A stretch of 64,000 bases of DNA from Nostoc sp. NMS9 (GCF_017114995.1 NZ_JABXKL010000108.1:89774-153773), one strand, 5' to 3'. Positions 18,099 to 26,585 are shown, counted from the first letter of the stretch. The notes: generated by a model not told the origin, from the letters alone. Program-made: numbers and translations.

Positions 18099-18818
18099 TT
18101 AAGACGCTGATTGAGATAGTAGCTCGTCTAGCCAATTTTCAAGTTGTAAACGCAAGCGACAACCAGTAATATCCTTATTGTTGTCAAGAGACGGTAGTGT
18201 AGTAAGGGCGCGACGATAATCAGCGATCGCACAATTCCAGTCGCCCCAAAGATAGTAAGTCCTGCCGCGTTCAGCCCAGATATGACCTTCTAGTTGACCG
18301 AAAAGCAGTGCTAGCTCAAAATTCTCAATTGCCACCTCGTATTGCCCCAAATCACGCCAGGTAATGCCTCGGTTAATCCACGCCCGAATATGGCGAGGAT
18401 TGAAATCAATCGCTTGATCGTAATCAGCAAGTGCTGTTGTTAATTCTCCAGAAGCAGCGTAGTAATTTGCTCGGTTATTATAAGCACTAGCTAAATAGGG
18501 ATTAAGCTTGAGGGCGGTGTTATAGTCGTAAAGCGCTTTTTGCCTTTCACCACTTTGGAAATAAATTAACCCTCGGTTGTTGTAATCAACGGCATTATGG
18601 GGGTGGCGAAAAATTAGTTGGCTTAAAAGTGCGATCGCTTCAGTATAATCTCCTTGTTGAGCTAACTTTAAAGCAAAAGAGCGTAAGTAGCTATCCTCGA
18701 AAGTAGATTCGCTGTGATCGTTTTTCCTCCGCTCTTGAAGTTTGTTTGTAGTATTTAGAACATACTTATATTGGTTACTTTGCTGGTCATCGTCAGCTAA
18801 AAATGAGTGACTATTCAT
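18099..18818 (-). CDS. Tetratricopeptide repeat protein
   Basis: The 239-residue protein holds about five consecutive 34-residue TPR motifs from residue 49 on: YTEAIALLSQLIFRHPHNA, then repeats with the typical AYNNRANYYAASGELTTALA, YDQAIDFNP, AWINRGITWRDLGQYEVAIE and IWAERGRTYYLWGDW. The first 45 residues are polar and without a signal peptide. TPR units are protein-interaction scaffolds; no partner is suggested by the neighbours. Cyanobacterial TPR proteins of this type often act in photosystem assembly, but nothing here proves that. Confidence 0.9.
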   Translation of the reverse strand: MNSHSFLADDDQQSNQYKYVLNTTNKLQERRKNDHSESTFEDSYLRSFALKLAQQGDYTEAIALLSQLIFRHPHNAVDYNNRGLIYFQSGERQKALYDYNTALKLNPYLASAYNNRANYYAASGELTTALADYDQAIDFNPRHIRAWINRGITWRDLGQYEVAIENFELALLFGQLEGHIWAERGRTYYLWGDWNCAIADYRRALTTLPSLDNNKDITGCRLRLQLENWLDELLSQSAS

Positions 18819-19219
18819 CTTTTCCTGCTTGAAATCCCTGCTTTTTTAAATAAAAGTCTAGTTTTTTAACGCTGGTGGTTTTACCACTGTCTCTATTCTC
18901 AAGGTACTTATGGTTACTTTAAAGCCATCTTAAGACTGAGATTTAAACTACTCACACTAGTAGAAATCTACCCCTTAAAAAACAATTGCTCCTCAAACCT
19001 AATCATAGATACTTGATCCCGAAGATGAATTCCAGAAATAGCAGACGTTAATCTCAAAGACTAGTCAAGTAGTGAGAGCAGCAAATTGGTAGAATGCCAA
19101 CAAGCCGTTCGTTTAAAGAGGGGATGAGCAAGCAGGGGAAGCAAGGGAAGAGTAATTAATACCCAATGCCCCATGCCCCATTCCCTAAATTCAATTTTTA
19201 AGTTTTGAGAAATTTTCTG
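18819..19219. other. Gene-free stretch
   Basis: It holds the upstream region of the TPR gene and of the gene starting at 19220. The only structure noted is a purine-rich GGGGATGAGCAAGCAGGGGA segment near 19120 and CCCAATGCCCCATGCCCCAT words near 19162-19184, both of the dispersed repeat kind found elsewhere in the window. Confidence 0.5.
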
Positions 19220-19684
19220 ATGACAACTGCAATTTCCTATCCCAATGCCCCTGATTTAGCAACCGATGATTACATTGTGATCGGCTTGGCAACCTGCTTC
19301 GTCAAAGAAGATGGAGAAGTTTATCAAATCGAAGTTATAGAACCGATTCCCTCTGCGGCTTTGGAAGCGCTTTTAAAGGGTATTCCTACCTCCTATAAGC
19401 TGGCTCATGCCACAACTTTGGGATCTGTGCTGGATGGCGATTCACAACTGCTGCCAGATGGCTTTCCAGAGTCGGCTCAGTTTGGAGAGGAATTTGTGCC
19501 ACGGGTATTTGCAGCAGCTCGTACCTACAAGCGTCGTGAATCTGCAAAATCCCTGATTCCATTAGGTACAAACTACACTGAATTTAAATATTCCATTGAG
19601 CGGAAACGGGTGTTAAACGCCGCCAGAGTTGTCACCAAAGAAGACAATATTAAACAGCATTCTCACACTCACAAAGTGCTTTAA
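19220..19684 (+). CDS. Conserved cyanobacterial-type hypothetical protein
   Basis: The 154-residue soluble protein (ISYPNAPDLATDDYIVIGLA, EVIEPIPSAALEALLKGIP, YTEFKYSIERKRVLNAARVV) matches no domain I can name. It lacks a signal peptide and membrane segments. A TTG at 19205 could add five codons, but the ATG at 19220 gives a more natural start. The GST gene begins 6 bases after its stop, so the two are very likely co-transcribed, hinting at a redox or stress context. Confidence 0.75.
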   Translation: MTTAISYPNAPDLATDDYIVIGLATCFVKEDGEVYQIEVIEPIPSAALEALLKGIPTSYKLAHATTLGSVLDGDSQLLPDGFPESAQFGEEFVPRVFAAARTYKRRESAKSLIPLGTNYTEFKYSIERKRVLNAARVVTKEDNIKQHSHTHKVL

Positions 19685-19690
19685 GTAATT

Positions 19691-20248
19691 ATGCTAAAAC
19701 TTTACGGTGGCACTCGTAGTCGAGCGTCAATTGTTCACTGGTATTTAGAGGAATTAGGAATTCCCTACGAATTCGTCAAGCTTGATATGCAGGCGGGTGA
19801 ACATCTCCAGCCTGCATATTTGGCAATTAACCCATTTGGTAAAGTCCCAGCAATTGTTGATGGGGATTTTCAGCTTTGGGAATCTGGGGCAATTTTGCTG
19901 TATCTTACCGATAAGTACAGTAAAACTCCACTTTCACCAGAGGAACGTGCTGTATTTTCCCAATGGGTGTTGTTTGCTAATGCTACCCTTGGCCCAGGGA
20001 TTTTTGGAGAGGAGAATCGAGAACGGGAAATGCCCCGCTTGTTGACTCCCTTAAATGAAATTTTCAGTAAGCAACCTTTTTTACTTGGCAATGAGTTCAC
20101 TGTTGCTGATGTAGCAGTAGGGTCTATTTTGAATTACATTCCCATGATACTGAAGCTAGACCTCAGCCCCTATCCAGCGGTGTTGAATTATATGAAGCAG
20201 TTATCTGAGCGTCCGGCATTTCAAAGAAGTATTGGCGGACGGACTTAA
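19691..20248 (+). CDS. Glutathione S-transferase family protein
   Basis: A 185-residue GST. The N-terminal thioredoxin-like domain has LYGGTRSRASIVHWYLEELG, the cis-Pro loop FGKVPAIVDG and the glutathione-binding LWESGAILLYL. The all-helical C-terminal domain has FLLGNEFTVADVAVGSILNY, the conserved N-cap region of helix 6. GSTs conjugate or reduce substrates with glutathione in the cytoplasm. It is somewhat shorter than typical (about 200 residues). Second gene of a two-gene unit. Confidence 0.93.
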   Translation: MLKLYGGTRSRASIVHWYLEELGIPYEFVKLDMQAGEHLQPAYLAINPFGKVPAIVDGDFQLWESGAILLYLTDKYSKTPLSPEERAVFSQWVLFANATLGPGIFGEENREREMPRLLTPLNEIFSKQPFLLGNEFTVADVAVGSILNYIPMILKLDLSPYPAVLNYMKQLSERPAFQRSIGGRT

Positions 20249-20250
20249 AA

Positions 20251-20301
20251 TAATTCGTAATTCGTAATTCGTAATTGAATTTTTAACTACGAATTACGAA
20301 T
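20251..20301. repeat. Heptamer repeats forming a hairpin between GST and yajQ
   Basis: Tandem TTCGTAA units (20254-20274) face inverted copies: ATTCGTAATTCGTA (20260-20273) is perfectly complementary to TACGAATTACGAAT (20288-20301). The 14-bp stem is followed by CTTTT on the plus strand, so it may end GST transcription. It sits between convergent genes. Confidence 0.7.
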
Positions 20302-20304
20302 CTT

Positions 20305-20796
20305 TTAACGATAATTTGTAAATTGCAAAGCAACTGGGTAGTCTTCTTGTTTTAGCCGCTGCATGACAACTTGCAAGTCATCTTTAGATTTGGCAGAAAC
20401 CCGCACAGCATCCCCTTGAATTGAAGCTTGTACCTTTTTAAATTCGTCCCGAATCAATTTGGAAATTTGTTTGGCGATTTCCTGACTGATGCCTTTTTTG
20501 AGTTTGATTTCTTGACGCACGCGATTACCACTTGCTGATTCAACCTTGCCAAAATCAAAGATTTTTTGCGAGAGGTTACGCTTGGCGGCTTTTTCTCGCA
20601 GAATGGTGTGTACAGAATCTAAGGTAAACTCGCTGTCAGTACTAACGTTAATGCTTTCTTCAACTAACTCGACAGTAGTTTCAGTGTCTTTGAGGTCGTA
20701 ACGACCTTTGATGTCTCGTATAACTTGATCGACAGCGTTAACCAACTCTTGTCGGTCAAAGTCGCTCACAATGTCAAAGGAAAAAGTAGAAGCCAT
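20305..20796 (-). CDS. yajQ: YajQ family nucleotide-binding protein
   Basis: The 163-residue protein is a clear YajQ (UPF0234): start FSFDIVSDFDRQELVNAVDQ, FDFGKVESASGN, IRDEFKKVQASIQGDAVRV and the C-terminal QEDYPVALQFTNYR. The two ferredoxin-like domains are both present at the usual length. YajQ binds nucleotides or RNA; in some bacteria it is a cyclic-di-GMP-responsive regulator. Its role in cyanobacteria is not established. ATG start; transcribed alone or ahead of nothing visible. Confidence 0.96.
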   Translation of the reverse strand: MASTFSFDIVSDFDRQELVNAVDQVIRDIKGRYDLKDTETTVELVEESINVSTDSEFTLDSVHTILREKAAKRNLSQKIFDFGKVESASGNRVRQEIKLKKGISQEIAKQISKLIRDEFKKVQASIQGDAVRVSAKSKDDLQVVMQRLKQEDYPVALQFTNYR

Positions 20797-20991
20797 AAAA
20801 CATTTTGGATTTTAGATTTTGGACTTCGACTTCGCTCAGTCGAACGATTTTGGATTGGGAAAACTCTTCCCCAGTCCCCAGTCTCCATGCCCCAATTAAC
20901 TAGTAGCTTGGATGATGCTCAAGAAAAAGAGAGTGGCACAGCCAAGGATGCCAATGGCAAACATAAGCGAGCCTCTTTCAGAGGAGCTACG

Positions 20992-21318
20992 CTAACGCAA
21001 AAGGGGTATATTCAAAATATAAAAAATCGAGTATAGGAAACGGGCGACCACAAATGCGATCGCAGCTACTTGGGCTGTAAAAGAATTTATACCAGTTACA
21101 TAAGCCATCAATGCGGCTGCGGCAAATATCATAAAGGCTTCAAAGGTGTTCTGATGTGCCCAAGTAGCCCGTTGGGCATAAGGTGGCAATTTATCAAACA
21201 TGTCGCGAGGAGTAGAAAACATTTCATACCCAATACGCGCACGGGCATAAGCTACTAGCAAAAATGGCACGTAAATTAGAACGGCAGCAGCAGCGATCGA
21301 GTACAAAAAAATTATCAT
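20992..21318 (-). CDS. MAPEG family membrane protein, truncated by a repeat insertion
   Basis: The 108-residue frame shows three of the four helices of a MAPEG protein (glutathione-linked or eicosanoid-type membrane enzyme): an N-terminal helix, RARIGYEMFSTPRDMFDKLP, the conserved AQRATWAHQNTFEAFMIFAA, VARFLYSIFYILNIPLLR, then TAG. In the same frame past the stop the missing fourth helix is readable (LMFAIGILGCATLFFLSII) to a TAA at 20896. Between them lie about 30 bases (20968-20997) forming CCTCT/AGAGG palindromes of the dispersed-repeat type. Removing them restores a 130-residue protein of normal MAPEG length. Probably non-functional or altered. Confidence 0.85.
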   Translation of the reverse strand: MIIFLYSIAAAAVLIYVPFLLVAYARARIGYEMFSTPRDMFDKLPPYAQRATWAHQNTFEAFMIFAAAALMAYVTGINSFTAQVAAIAFVVARFLYSIFYILNIPLLR

Positions 21319-21343
21319 TACTTATTAGTCGTTGGTTATTAGC

Positions 21344-21371
21344 CATCAGTCATCAGTCATCAGTCATTAGT
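21344..21371. repeat. Tandem heptamer CATCAGT x3 plus CATTAGT
   Basis: Four adjacent heptamers upstream of the MAPEG gene, followed by more ATGACAAA-type words. Same class as the other intergenic heptamer arrays in this window but with a different unit. Confidence 0.75.
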
Positions 21372-21405
21372 CAAATACAAATGACAAAAGACAAATGACA
21401 AATGA

Positions 21406-21909
21406 CTAATCAAAGTAGAAAAGCGTCACCACTTTTCTTTGTTCTTCTGCATCCTGACAAGTTTGTAACAGGGTGCGACTGTCGTGAAAGGCAAAGCAGA
21501 TTAGTTGCTGGCAACGAGAGACAATCTCCTTGTTGCACAAGTAACTAGCTTCCGCCAGAGACAGATTATCATTACTGGGATTTTCGACTAGATGCATTAC
21601 CTGTTCTAGTTGCTGGCGCGATTCTAAAGGCTGGCGTTCCAGGCTTTGGGGTAGAATCACTGTCAACAAATTTGCATCAGCCCGCGTTGCTCCCTTGATG
21701 GCCGCTGAATTCGTACCTGTAGCACCAGAAGTAATGATTCGATTACCCGATAAAACTAGGGCATAAGTCATCATTTCAATAAGATTCTGATGCGTAATCG
21801 GTACATGACGAGAACCCAGCAAGGCAATTCTTTTAGAACCCGTTTGCTGGATTGTAGCCAGTTCTTGCGCTAATGTATCGAGGTTAATAAGGTCTGTTGA
21901 TTGGCTCAA
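21406..21909 (-). CDS. Small DprA/SLOG-like Rossmann protein
   Basis: The 167-residue protein has the Rossmann-type nucleotide-binding pattern seen in DprA/LOG proteins: RIALLGSRHVPITH, ALVLSGNRIITSGATGTN (glycine-rich GA-G loop), DANLLTVILPQSLERQP and CQQLICFAFHD. It is much shorter than DprA and lacks the DprA C-terminal domain, so a role in transformation is uncertain; cyanobacterial homologues are often labelled DNA recombination-mediator protein A. The start appears to be TTG at 21909, since the next in-frame ATG is inside the conserved core. Confidence 0.78.
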   Translation of the reverse strand: MSQSTDLINLDTLAQELATIQQTGSKRIALLGSRHVPITHQNLIEMMTYALVLSGNRIITSGATGTNSAAIKGATRADANLLTVILPQSLERQPLESRQQLEQVMHLVENPSNDNLSLAEASYLCNKEIVSRCQQLICFAFHDSRTLLQTCQDAEEQRKVVTLFYFD

Positions 21910-21993
21910 AGATGGAGATAATCAGACTAAACGACCCAGATATTTTACCAAACAGCGTGTAGATGCGAGGAAAACTTAAGTTAGACATTGCGA

Positions 21994-22539
21994 CTAATTT
22001 TCGATTCTTTGGTTCAGTAAGTCCATTACTTGGGAACACCAAGCTAGCCAATGTGTTTCATAACTAATGCCATTTAGGAGAGTTAAATACTGAAATTTGC
22101 CTGTTTCTGGCAGTTCTTGCGGATTTTGAAAGTAATGCTGTTCTAACTCCTTATACGTAGACAATTTTTTTTGATGGGCTTTTTGGTGATGTTCTAGCTC
22201 TGCCAAGATAATTTGCTTAGGAACAATATGACCAGCAAAAATTTTAACTAGTAAATCATCTTTAATCGGTGTGGGTTCACAGGGTTGAGCAATCCACTCT
22301 TTGAGATGCTGTTCTCCCAAATCTGTAACGCTGTAGAGCCTTTTATCTGGCCGTCCGGCTTGAAAAATCGACTCAGAGCTGATCCATCCTCGATCTTCTA
22401 GCTTCGACAACTCCCGATAAATCTGCTGGTGACTTGCTGACCAGAAAAAGCCTACAGAGCCATCGAATCTTTTTGCTAAATCATACCCACTACAGGATGC
22501 CTCAACCAGAGCCGCTAATATTGCGTGCGCTAATGCCAT
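21994..22539 (-). CDS. PadR family transcriptional regulator
   Basis: The 181-residue protein has the PadR winged helix: LAHAILAALVEASCSGYDLAKRF, FFWSASHQQIYRELSKLEDRGW (recognition helix), then the wing GRPDKRLYSVTDLGEQHLKEW, followed by the helical dimerisation domain typical of the longer PadR class (HHQKAHQKKLSTYKELEQ). The frame opens at a TTG inside the operator (22569), but the ATG at 22539 is the sensible start. It is divergent from the DUF4188 gene, and an 18-bp inverted-repeat pair lies between them, so it most likely represses both. Confidence 0.93.
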   Translation of the reverse strand: MALAHAILAALVEASCSGYDLAKRFDGSVGFFWSASHQQIYRELSKLEDRGWISSESIFQAGRPDKRLYSVTDLGEQHLKEWIAQPCEPTPIKDDLLVKIFAGHIVPKQIILAELEHHQKAHQKKLSTYKELEQHYFQNPQELPETGKFQYLTLLNGISYETHWLAWCSQVMDLLNQRIEN

Positions 22540-22562
22540 AATTTTTAATTCACTACTTGACT

Positions 22563-22607
22563 TATGCAACTAATTGCATAAAATGTTAATATGCAATTAG
22601 TTGCATA
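22563..22607. promoter_or_regulatory. Probable PadR operator in a divergent promoter
   Basis: TATGCAACTAATTGCATA (22563-22580) and its exact reverse complement TATGCAATTAGTTGCATA (22590-22607) are separated by 9 bases. Each half is itself a near palindrome (TATGCAA...TTGCATA), so two dimers could bind 27 bp (about 2.5 helical turns) apart. It lies between the PadR start and the divergent target gene. Confidence 0.8.
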
Positions 22608-22633
22608 TTAACTTAACCAACAAGGAGTGAGAG

Positions 22634-23152
22634 ATGCCTCAAGTAATACCGGGACGATTTACAGCCGAGATTAATGAACCTTTTGTTGTGTTTCTGATTG
22701 GGATGCGAATTAATAAATTATTCGCTTTTTCCAAATGGATTCCCACAGCTATGGCAATGTCACCCATGCTACAAAGCCTGAATCAGAATCCCGAAAAAGG
22801 GTTTTTAGGAGGAGAAAGGTTTATCTATCCGCGAGGGGTAGGACTGATTCAATACTGGCGATCGTTCGACGATTTAGAGCGTTTTGCTAGAAATCCAGCC
22901 GATGCACATTTAAAAGCTTGGCAAAGGTTTAATCAAGCCATTGGTGCTGATGGCAGTGTCGGCATTTGGCACGAAACCTATTTAATTGAACCGGGAAGAT
23001 ATGAGGCGGTTTACGGAAATATGCCTGTCTTTGGATTAGCTGCTGCAACTAAGCATGTCCCAGCTATGGGGCGGAAGGAAACAGCACGCCGTCGCCTGGG
23101 AGGTGACGGCGAACCAGCTGTACCATCACCAGCAATACAGCCTCCTAACTGA
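22634..23152 (+). CDS. DUF4188 family protein
   Basis: The 172-residue protein starts with GRFTAEINEPFVVFLIGMRINK and contains GGERFIYPRGVGLIQYWRSFDDLERFA and IGIWHETY-like text (GSVGIWHETYLIEPGRYEAVY), the pattern of DUF4188, a dimeric ferredoxin-like fold related to small heme-free monooxygenases and dehydratases. No catalytic reaction is established for it. A good AAGGAG (22622-22627) precedes the ATG. It is preceded by the paired inverted repeat and the divergent PadR gene, which is likely its regulator; PadR systems often respond to phenolic or toxic compounds. Confidence 0.85.
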   Translation: MPQVIPGRFTAEINEPFVVFLIGMRINKLFAFSKWIPTAMAMSPMLQSLNQNPEKGFLGGERFIYPRGVGLIQYWRSFDDLERFARNPADAHLKAWQRFNQAIGADGSVGIWHETYLIEPGRYEAVYGNMPVFGLAAATKHVPAMGRKETARRRLGGDGEPAVPSPAIQPPN

Positions 23153-23193
23153 TAACTGAGCATAGATGCTCTTAATTGTCGAGGTTGATGAAT

Positions 23194-24288
23194 CTAAGAC
23201 AATGCCGCTGCGGGAGTTAAACCTAGTTTAGATAACAGGCGGTCAATGTCAAAATGCTCAGACATCAGCTGGCGAATGAACTGAACCTTAATCGGCTCAT
23301 GGAGGCGGACTTGCCCGAAAGTGCGGTCAACAATTTCTACAGTGGTGAGGGTGTCTAAGTCAACAGATAAAATGGGGATTTCTAGTTCTTCAGCGCGACT
23401 GAGAATGAACGGTGGGGGCGGTAGTTGTCCTGTGAGAATTAAACATTGGGTAGAAGTTTCTAAAGCCGCTTGCTGAATTTCCACCCGATCGCCTCCTGTC
23501 ACCACTGCCATATTCCGGCGTTTGCGGAAATATTTTACAGCTGAATTGACATTCATTGCTCCAATTGCCAGACTTTCTACTAACAAATCCATGCGATCGT
23601 TGCGGCAGAGAACATCAGCCTTTAACTGCTTGACTAGTTCGCCAACACTGACGCTGCGAAGCAAATCGCTATTCGGCAGCATTGCTAACACTGGAATCCC
23701 CTGCTGTTCCAAAAATGGGCGCAAAAGAGTATCAACAGCTTCTAGTTGAGTGACAGGAATATCATTGATTACAACTCCAATCAAGCGATCGCCCACACGC
23801 TGTTTTGCAGCCAATAGCGCCTCAACCGAAAGCAACGATTTATAGCGGGCTACTAACAGCACACCAGCATCCAATACTTCAGCCATTTGCAGTAAAGACA
23901 AGTCAAACAAATTGCCTTCGGACAAATCACCAGGCCCCTCCAATAACACCAAATCTCCTTGAGACTTATGTAAATATTGCTGTATTAGGGACTGCTGATA
24001 ATCGGTTTTGTCTTCCCCCTGCAAGCGCTTTTGCACATTTGGTTCATCCAAAGCCAGCATTGTAGGTGCAACGCGGTTTTCCGGCAAATTGAGGCTAAGA
24101 GCGATGAACTGGACATCTTCCTCAATTACGGTTCCACTAGACGAATTGAAAGACGTACCGAGTGGTTTACCGTAGGTAATATCCAGACCTTTTTGCTGTA
24201 GCTGATGAGACAAACCCAGAACAGTTGCAGATTTACCGCTGTAATTCTCGGTCGATCCAATCAGCAAATATTTAGGGGATTTTGGCAC
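23194..24288 (-). CDS. Phosphotransacetylase-like protein (BioD-type P-loop plus DRTGG domain)
   Basis: The 364-residue protein has an N-terminal BioD-like nucleotide-binding domain (YLLIGSTENYSGKSATVLGL with a GKS P-loop; LVLLEGPGDLSEG; VLLVARYKSLLS; LIGVVINDIP) and a DRTGG domain in the second half (residues about 215-325: VKYFRKRRNMAVVTGGDR, ALETSTQCLILTGQL). This is the N-terminal portion of the long type of phosphate acetyltransferase, but the acyltransferase domain itself is absent, so enzyme activity of that kind is unlikely; a regulatory or nucleotide-sensing role is more plausible. GTG start with AGGAG five bases upstream. Confidence 0.85.
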   Translation of the reverse strand: MPKSPKYLLIGSTENYSGKSATVLGLSHQLQQKGLDITYGKPLGTSFNSSSGTVIEEDVQFIALSLNLPENRVAPTMLALDEPNVQKRLQGEDKTDYQQSLIQQYLHKSQGDLVLLEGPGDLSEGNLFDLSLLQMAEVLDAGVLLVARYKSLLSVEALLAAKQRVGDRLIGVVINDIPVTQLEAVDTLLRPFLEQQGIPVLAMLPNSDLLRSVSVGELVKQLKADVLCRNDRMDLLVESLAIGAMNVNSAVKYFRKRRNMAVVTGGDRVEIQQAALETSTQCLILTGQLPPPPFILSRAEELEIPILSVDLDTLTTVEIVDRTFGQVRLHEPIKVQFIRQLMSEHFDIDRLLSKLGLTPAAALS

Positions 24289-24503
24289 ACATGCACTCCT
24301 AATTTCAAAAGTCAGAAGAACCCAGCTAGGTGTTTCCTAATTCTAGTTCCTTCTGGCAAAAGCCTCTCGCTCTCACAAATTAAGGTTTCCCAGAATTACC
24401 TTCTGATTGAACAAGCAAGGGTAAGGATGAAAGCTTCTCTTCGGCAAGATCGAGTTTTGAAAAACTGTATAAAGACTTGGGGTTGGGAAAGCGAAAATGC
24501 TAA

Positions 24504-25577
24504 CTAGTCCACTTTCCCTGTCCATAATTCAGAGCATTCCAAGTCCAAGAAAGCTGTTATGGATTTTTGCAATTGCCAAAACCATAGCCATTTCATCCGT
24601 TGGCGGTCTTCTGCTAAAACGCACCACTCTGTAGCAACGTAAAGACTTTGAACTGCGGTAAGTTTATAATCGTTGACCAATTGCTCCCAATCATAGCCAA
24701 AAACACCATTGCTGATGAGATTTGCATGATATTCACGCAAAATTGGAATTTCCCATTGCCTACGTAAATCAGTCTCCCACCAATGCACCATCATATACGC
24801 AAGATCGCTTACTCCTAGCCAGGTAGTTAAAGACCAATCAAACGGTTGGCGATCGATGAGATAGGTTTTGCCGTTTCCATTTAGGGGAGACAGGACATTA
24901 CCAGGGTTAAGATCACCATGAATTAGCGTAAAGCCAGATGGGTTTTTTGTACGCTCAATCATCTTGTGAGGATGATTTTCAAATACATCCATTAACAATG
25001 ACTTCCATGAATCATCAATTTCGGTCTTAATCTCCTCTAACATTGGTAATAATCCAGGTTGAACGTGAGCTACATATCGCTCAATTTCTGTCTGGCTAGT
25101 AATATTACTGTCAATAACTCGTAATTTTTCAACACCCCACCAATGAGCGTGTAATGTGGCTAATGCTTTAGCAACTGCACAACCATAGGCAAGTGTCGGC
25201 TGAATTCGTCGGTTGTCACAATGGCTTATAGATAAGTCTTCTAAAAGAAGGTGATAACGACGAGGATTTTCTGCATATCTTGCATGGTAGCAAGTAGGTA
25301 TAGGTCGATTTGCTAGCTCAATGTAATCCCGTATATAGTAATTGACTTCAGATTCACCGAAAATGTCATTGTTATCTGCGCAAATTTTCAGCAGCAGGGA
25401 TGCTGGTAATGTACCTGTTGTTTCTGATTGATACTGAAGCTGAATTTTAGTAATCTGAGAATTACTACTATTTAAGGCTTCAATAGCAAAATTTTGGATA
25501 GAGTCAGTGGCGAGTGCTGAATTGAGCCAGTCAAGGTTAATTTGATTAATATTAGTAATGACTTTATCTGTATGCAT
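24504..25577 (-). CDS. Phosphotransferase / aminoglycoside-phosphotransferase-like kinase
   Basis: The 357-residue protein shows the APH/choline-kinase fold: catalytic loop FTLIHGDLNPGNVLS (HGDxxxxN) and the metal-binding YLIDRQPFDWS, preceded by an N-lobe (LLLKICADNNDIFGESEVNYY; HLLLEDLSISHCDN). The Glu after the Ser-rich region and the LLLEDL hinge are typical of the ecdysteroid-kinase-like branch. These kinases phosphorylate small hydroxylated molecules; the substrate here is unknown and antibiotic resistance should not be assumed. Single gene with AT-rich upstream DNA. Confidence 0.82.
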   Translation of the reverse strand: MHTDKVITNINQINLDWLNSALATDSIQNFAIEALNSSNSQITKIQLQYQSETTGTLPASLLLKICADNNDIFGESEVNYYIRDYIELANRPIPTCYHARYAENPRRYHLLLEDLSISHCDNRRIQPTLAYGCAVAKALATLHAHWWGVEKLRVIDSNITSQTEIERYVAHVQPGLLPMLEEIKTEIDDSWKSLLMDVFENHPHKMIERTKNPSGFTLIHGDLNPGNVLSPLNGNGKTYLIDRQPFDWSLTTWLGVSDLAYMMVHWWETDLRRQWEIPILREYHANLISNGVFGYDWEQLVNDYKLTAVQSLYVATEWCVLAEDRQRMKWLWFWQLQKSITAFLDLECSELWTGKVD

Positions 25578-26036
25578 TTGTGTTTATCTATGGTTTGATT
25601 TACATCAAGCATAAATTCAGGAGCTTCTAATTTCCTGAGATTACTGTAGAATGTGGATTGTAATTTTCAGATTTAACTATTTAATCATATAAATAACGTA
25701 TAGCAATTTTAAATAATTCGTGAAAATCTCTCTTGATTCTCTCGGCGTCTGGAGCGATCGCCTACGGCAAGCCACTCTGTGTTTACGTTATAAAAAATTA
25801 TTTCTCATAAGTTAGATAGGATTACTATACCAAAAGCAGATGCGATCGCAGCTAATTTTGACAATTTTAAAAAGTATTTAATTACATCTAAAATAACCTG
25901 GTGATTGAAAATAAAAATAGCGTAGTTGCAGAAGCAAGCTACGCCCATTATGTATGATGACTTAGCAAGATCAAGTGCTGCGATCGCCTACAGTCCACCG
26001 TAGGCGATCGCAGATGAAAAGCCTTCATAACTTTTT
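25578..26036. other. Repeat-containing intergenic region
   Basis: No gene is visible in 459 bases. It contains several HIP1 sites. The segment near 25842-25890 (GCGATCGCAGCT..TTTT, then AATTTTAAAAAGTATTTA) recurs in similar form near 33218-33256. A TAGCGTAGTTGC...GCAAGCTACG inverted pair lies near 25918-25943, and a perfect hairpin at 25978-26013 is listed separately. Confidence 0.6.
25978..26013. repeat. Perfect hairpin made of two HIP1 octamers
   Basis: CTGCGATCGCCTAC (25978-25991) pairs with GTAGGCGATCGCAG (26000-26013), a 14-bp stem with an 8-base loop. Each arm contains GCGATCGC. It starts 23 bases after the stop of the minus-strand response regulator, without a T-run, so it could shape the transcript's 3' end. 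Confidence 0.65.
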
Positions 26037-26414
26037 TCAAAAACCCAACACTTGCATTGATTTTTCAAGTACTTCTTTGGGGCGAAATGGTTTAGTTAGA
26101 TATAAGTCTGCACCAACTTCAATTCCTTTTTGTTTATCAAATTCCTGTCCCTTGGCTGTCAAGATTACAATGTAGATGTCAGTCATTTGCAGGTCGTGTT
26201 TAACAATGTGGCAGACTTGCAGACCATTCATTTTCGGCATCATCACATCAAGAAAAACTAGATTTGGTTTTTCAGTTTTAATAGTTTCGAGAGCTTCTTC
26301 TCCATTTCTAGCAGTTAGAAGTTCAACACCTTCATCTTCTAATGCTTCTAAGGCTTGTTCCATCAAAATCAATATATTGGGTTCATCGTCAACAATTAAA
26401 ATTTTCTGGGTCAT
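26037..26414 (-). CDS. CheY-like single-domain response regulator
   Basis: A 125-residue receiver domain: acidic pair Asp9-Asp10 (ILIVDDEPN), phospho-acceptor Asp56 (VFLDVMMP), Thr86 (ILTAKG) and Lys108 (YLTKPF) are all in place. There is no output domain. The frame stays open upstream through the TGGGGAT heptamer array, giving a spurious Pro-rich extension (FPIPNPQSPIPN); the ATG at 26414 gives the natural MTQKILIVDDEP start. It is the third gene behind two histidine kinases on the same strand and is the likely diffusible phosphate acceptor of that locus. Confidence 0.95.
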   Translation of the reverse strand: MTQKILIVDDEPNILILMEQALEALEDEGVELLTARNGEEALETIKTEKPNLVFLDVMMPKMNGLQVCHIVKHDLQMTDIYIVILTAKGQEFDKQKGIEVGADLYLTKPFRPKEVLEKSMQVLGF

Positions 26415-26470
26415 AGGGATTGGGGATTGGGGATTGGGGATTGGGGATTGGGGATTGGGAATTGGGAATC
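26415..26470. repeat. Tandem heptamer array GGGGATT
   Basis: About five copies of GGGGATT (26423-26457) followed by degenerate GGGAATT/GGGAATC/GGGCATT units, directly upstream of the response regulator ATG. The array separates it from the hybrid kinase stop by 171 bases; the rest of the gap is GC-rich and then C/T-rich. Confidence 0.85.
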
Positions 26471-26585
26471 GGGCATTGGGCATTGCAAACAGGCAGAGGG
26501 GCGGGGGGCGGAGGGGAAAACTCTGCTCCCTTGCTCCCTGCTCCTCTGCTCTCTTGCTTCTTCCCCAGTCCCCAATCCCTAGCAA

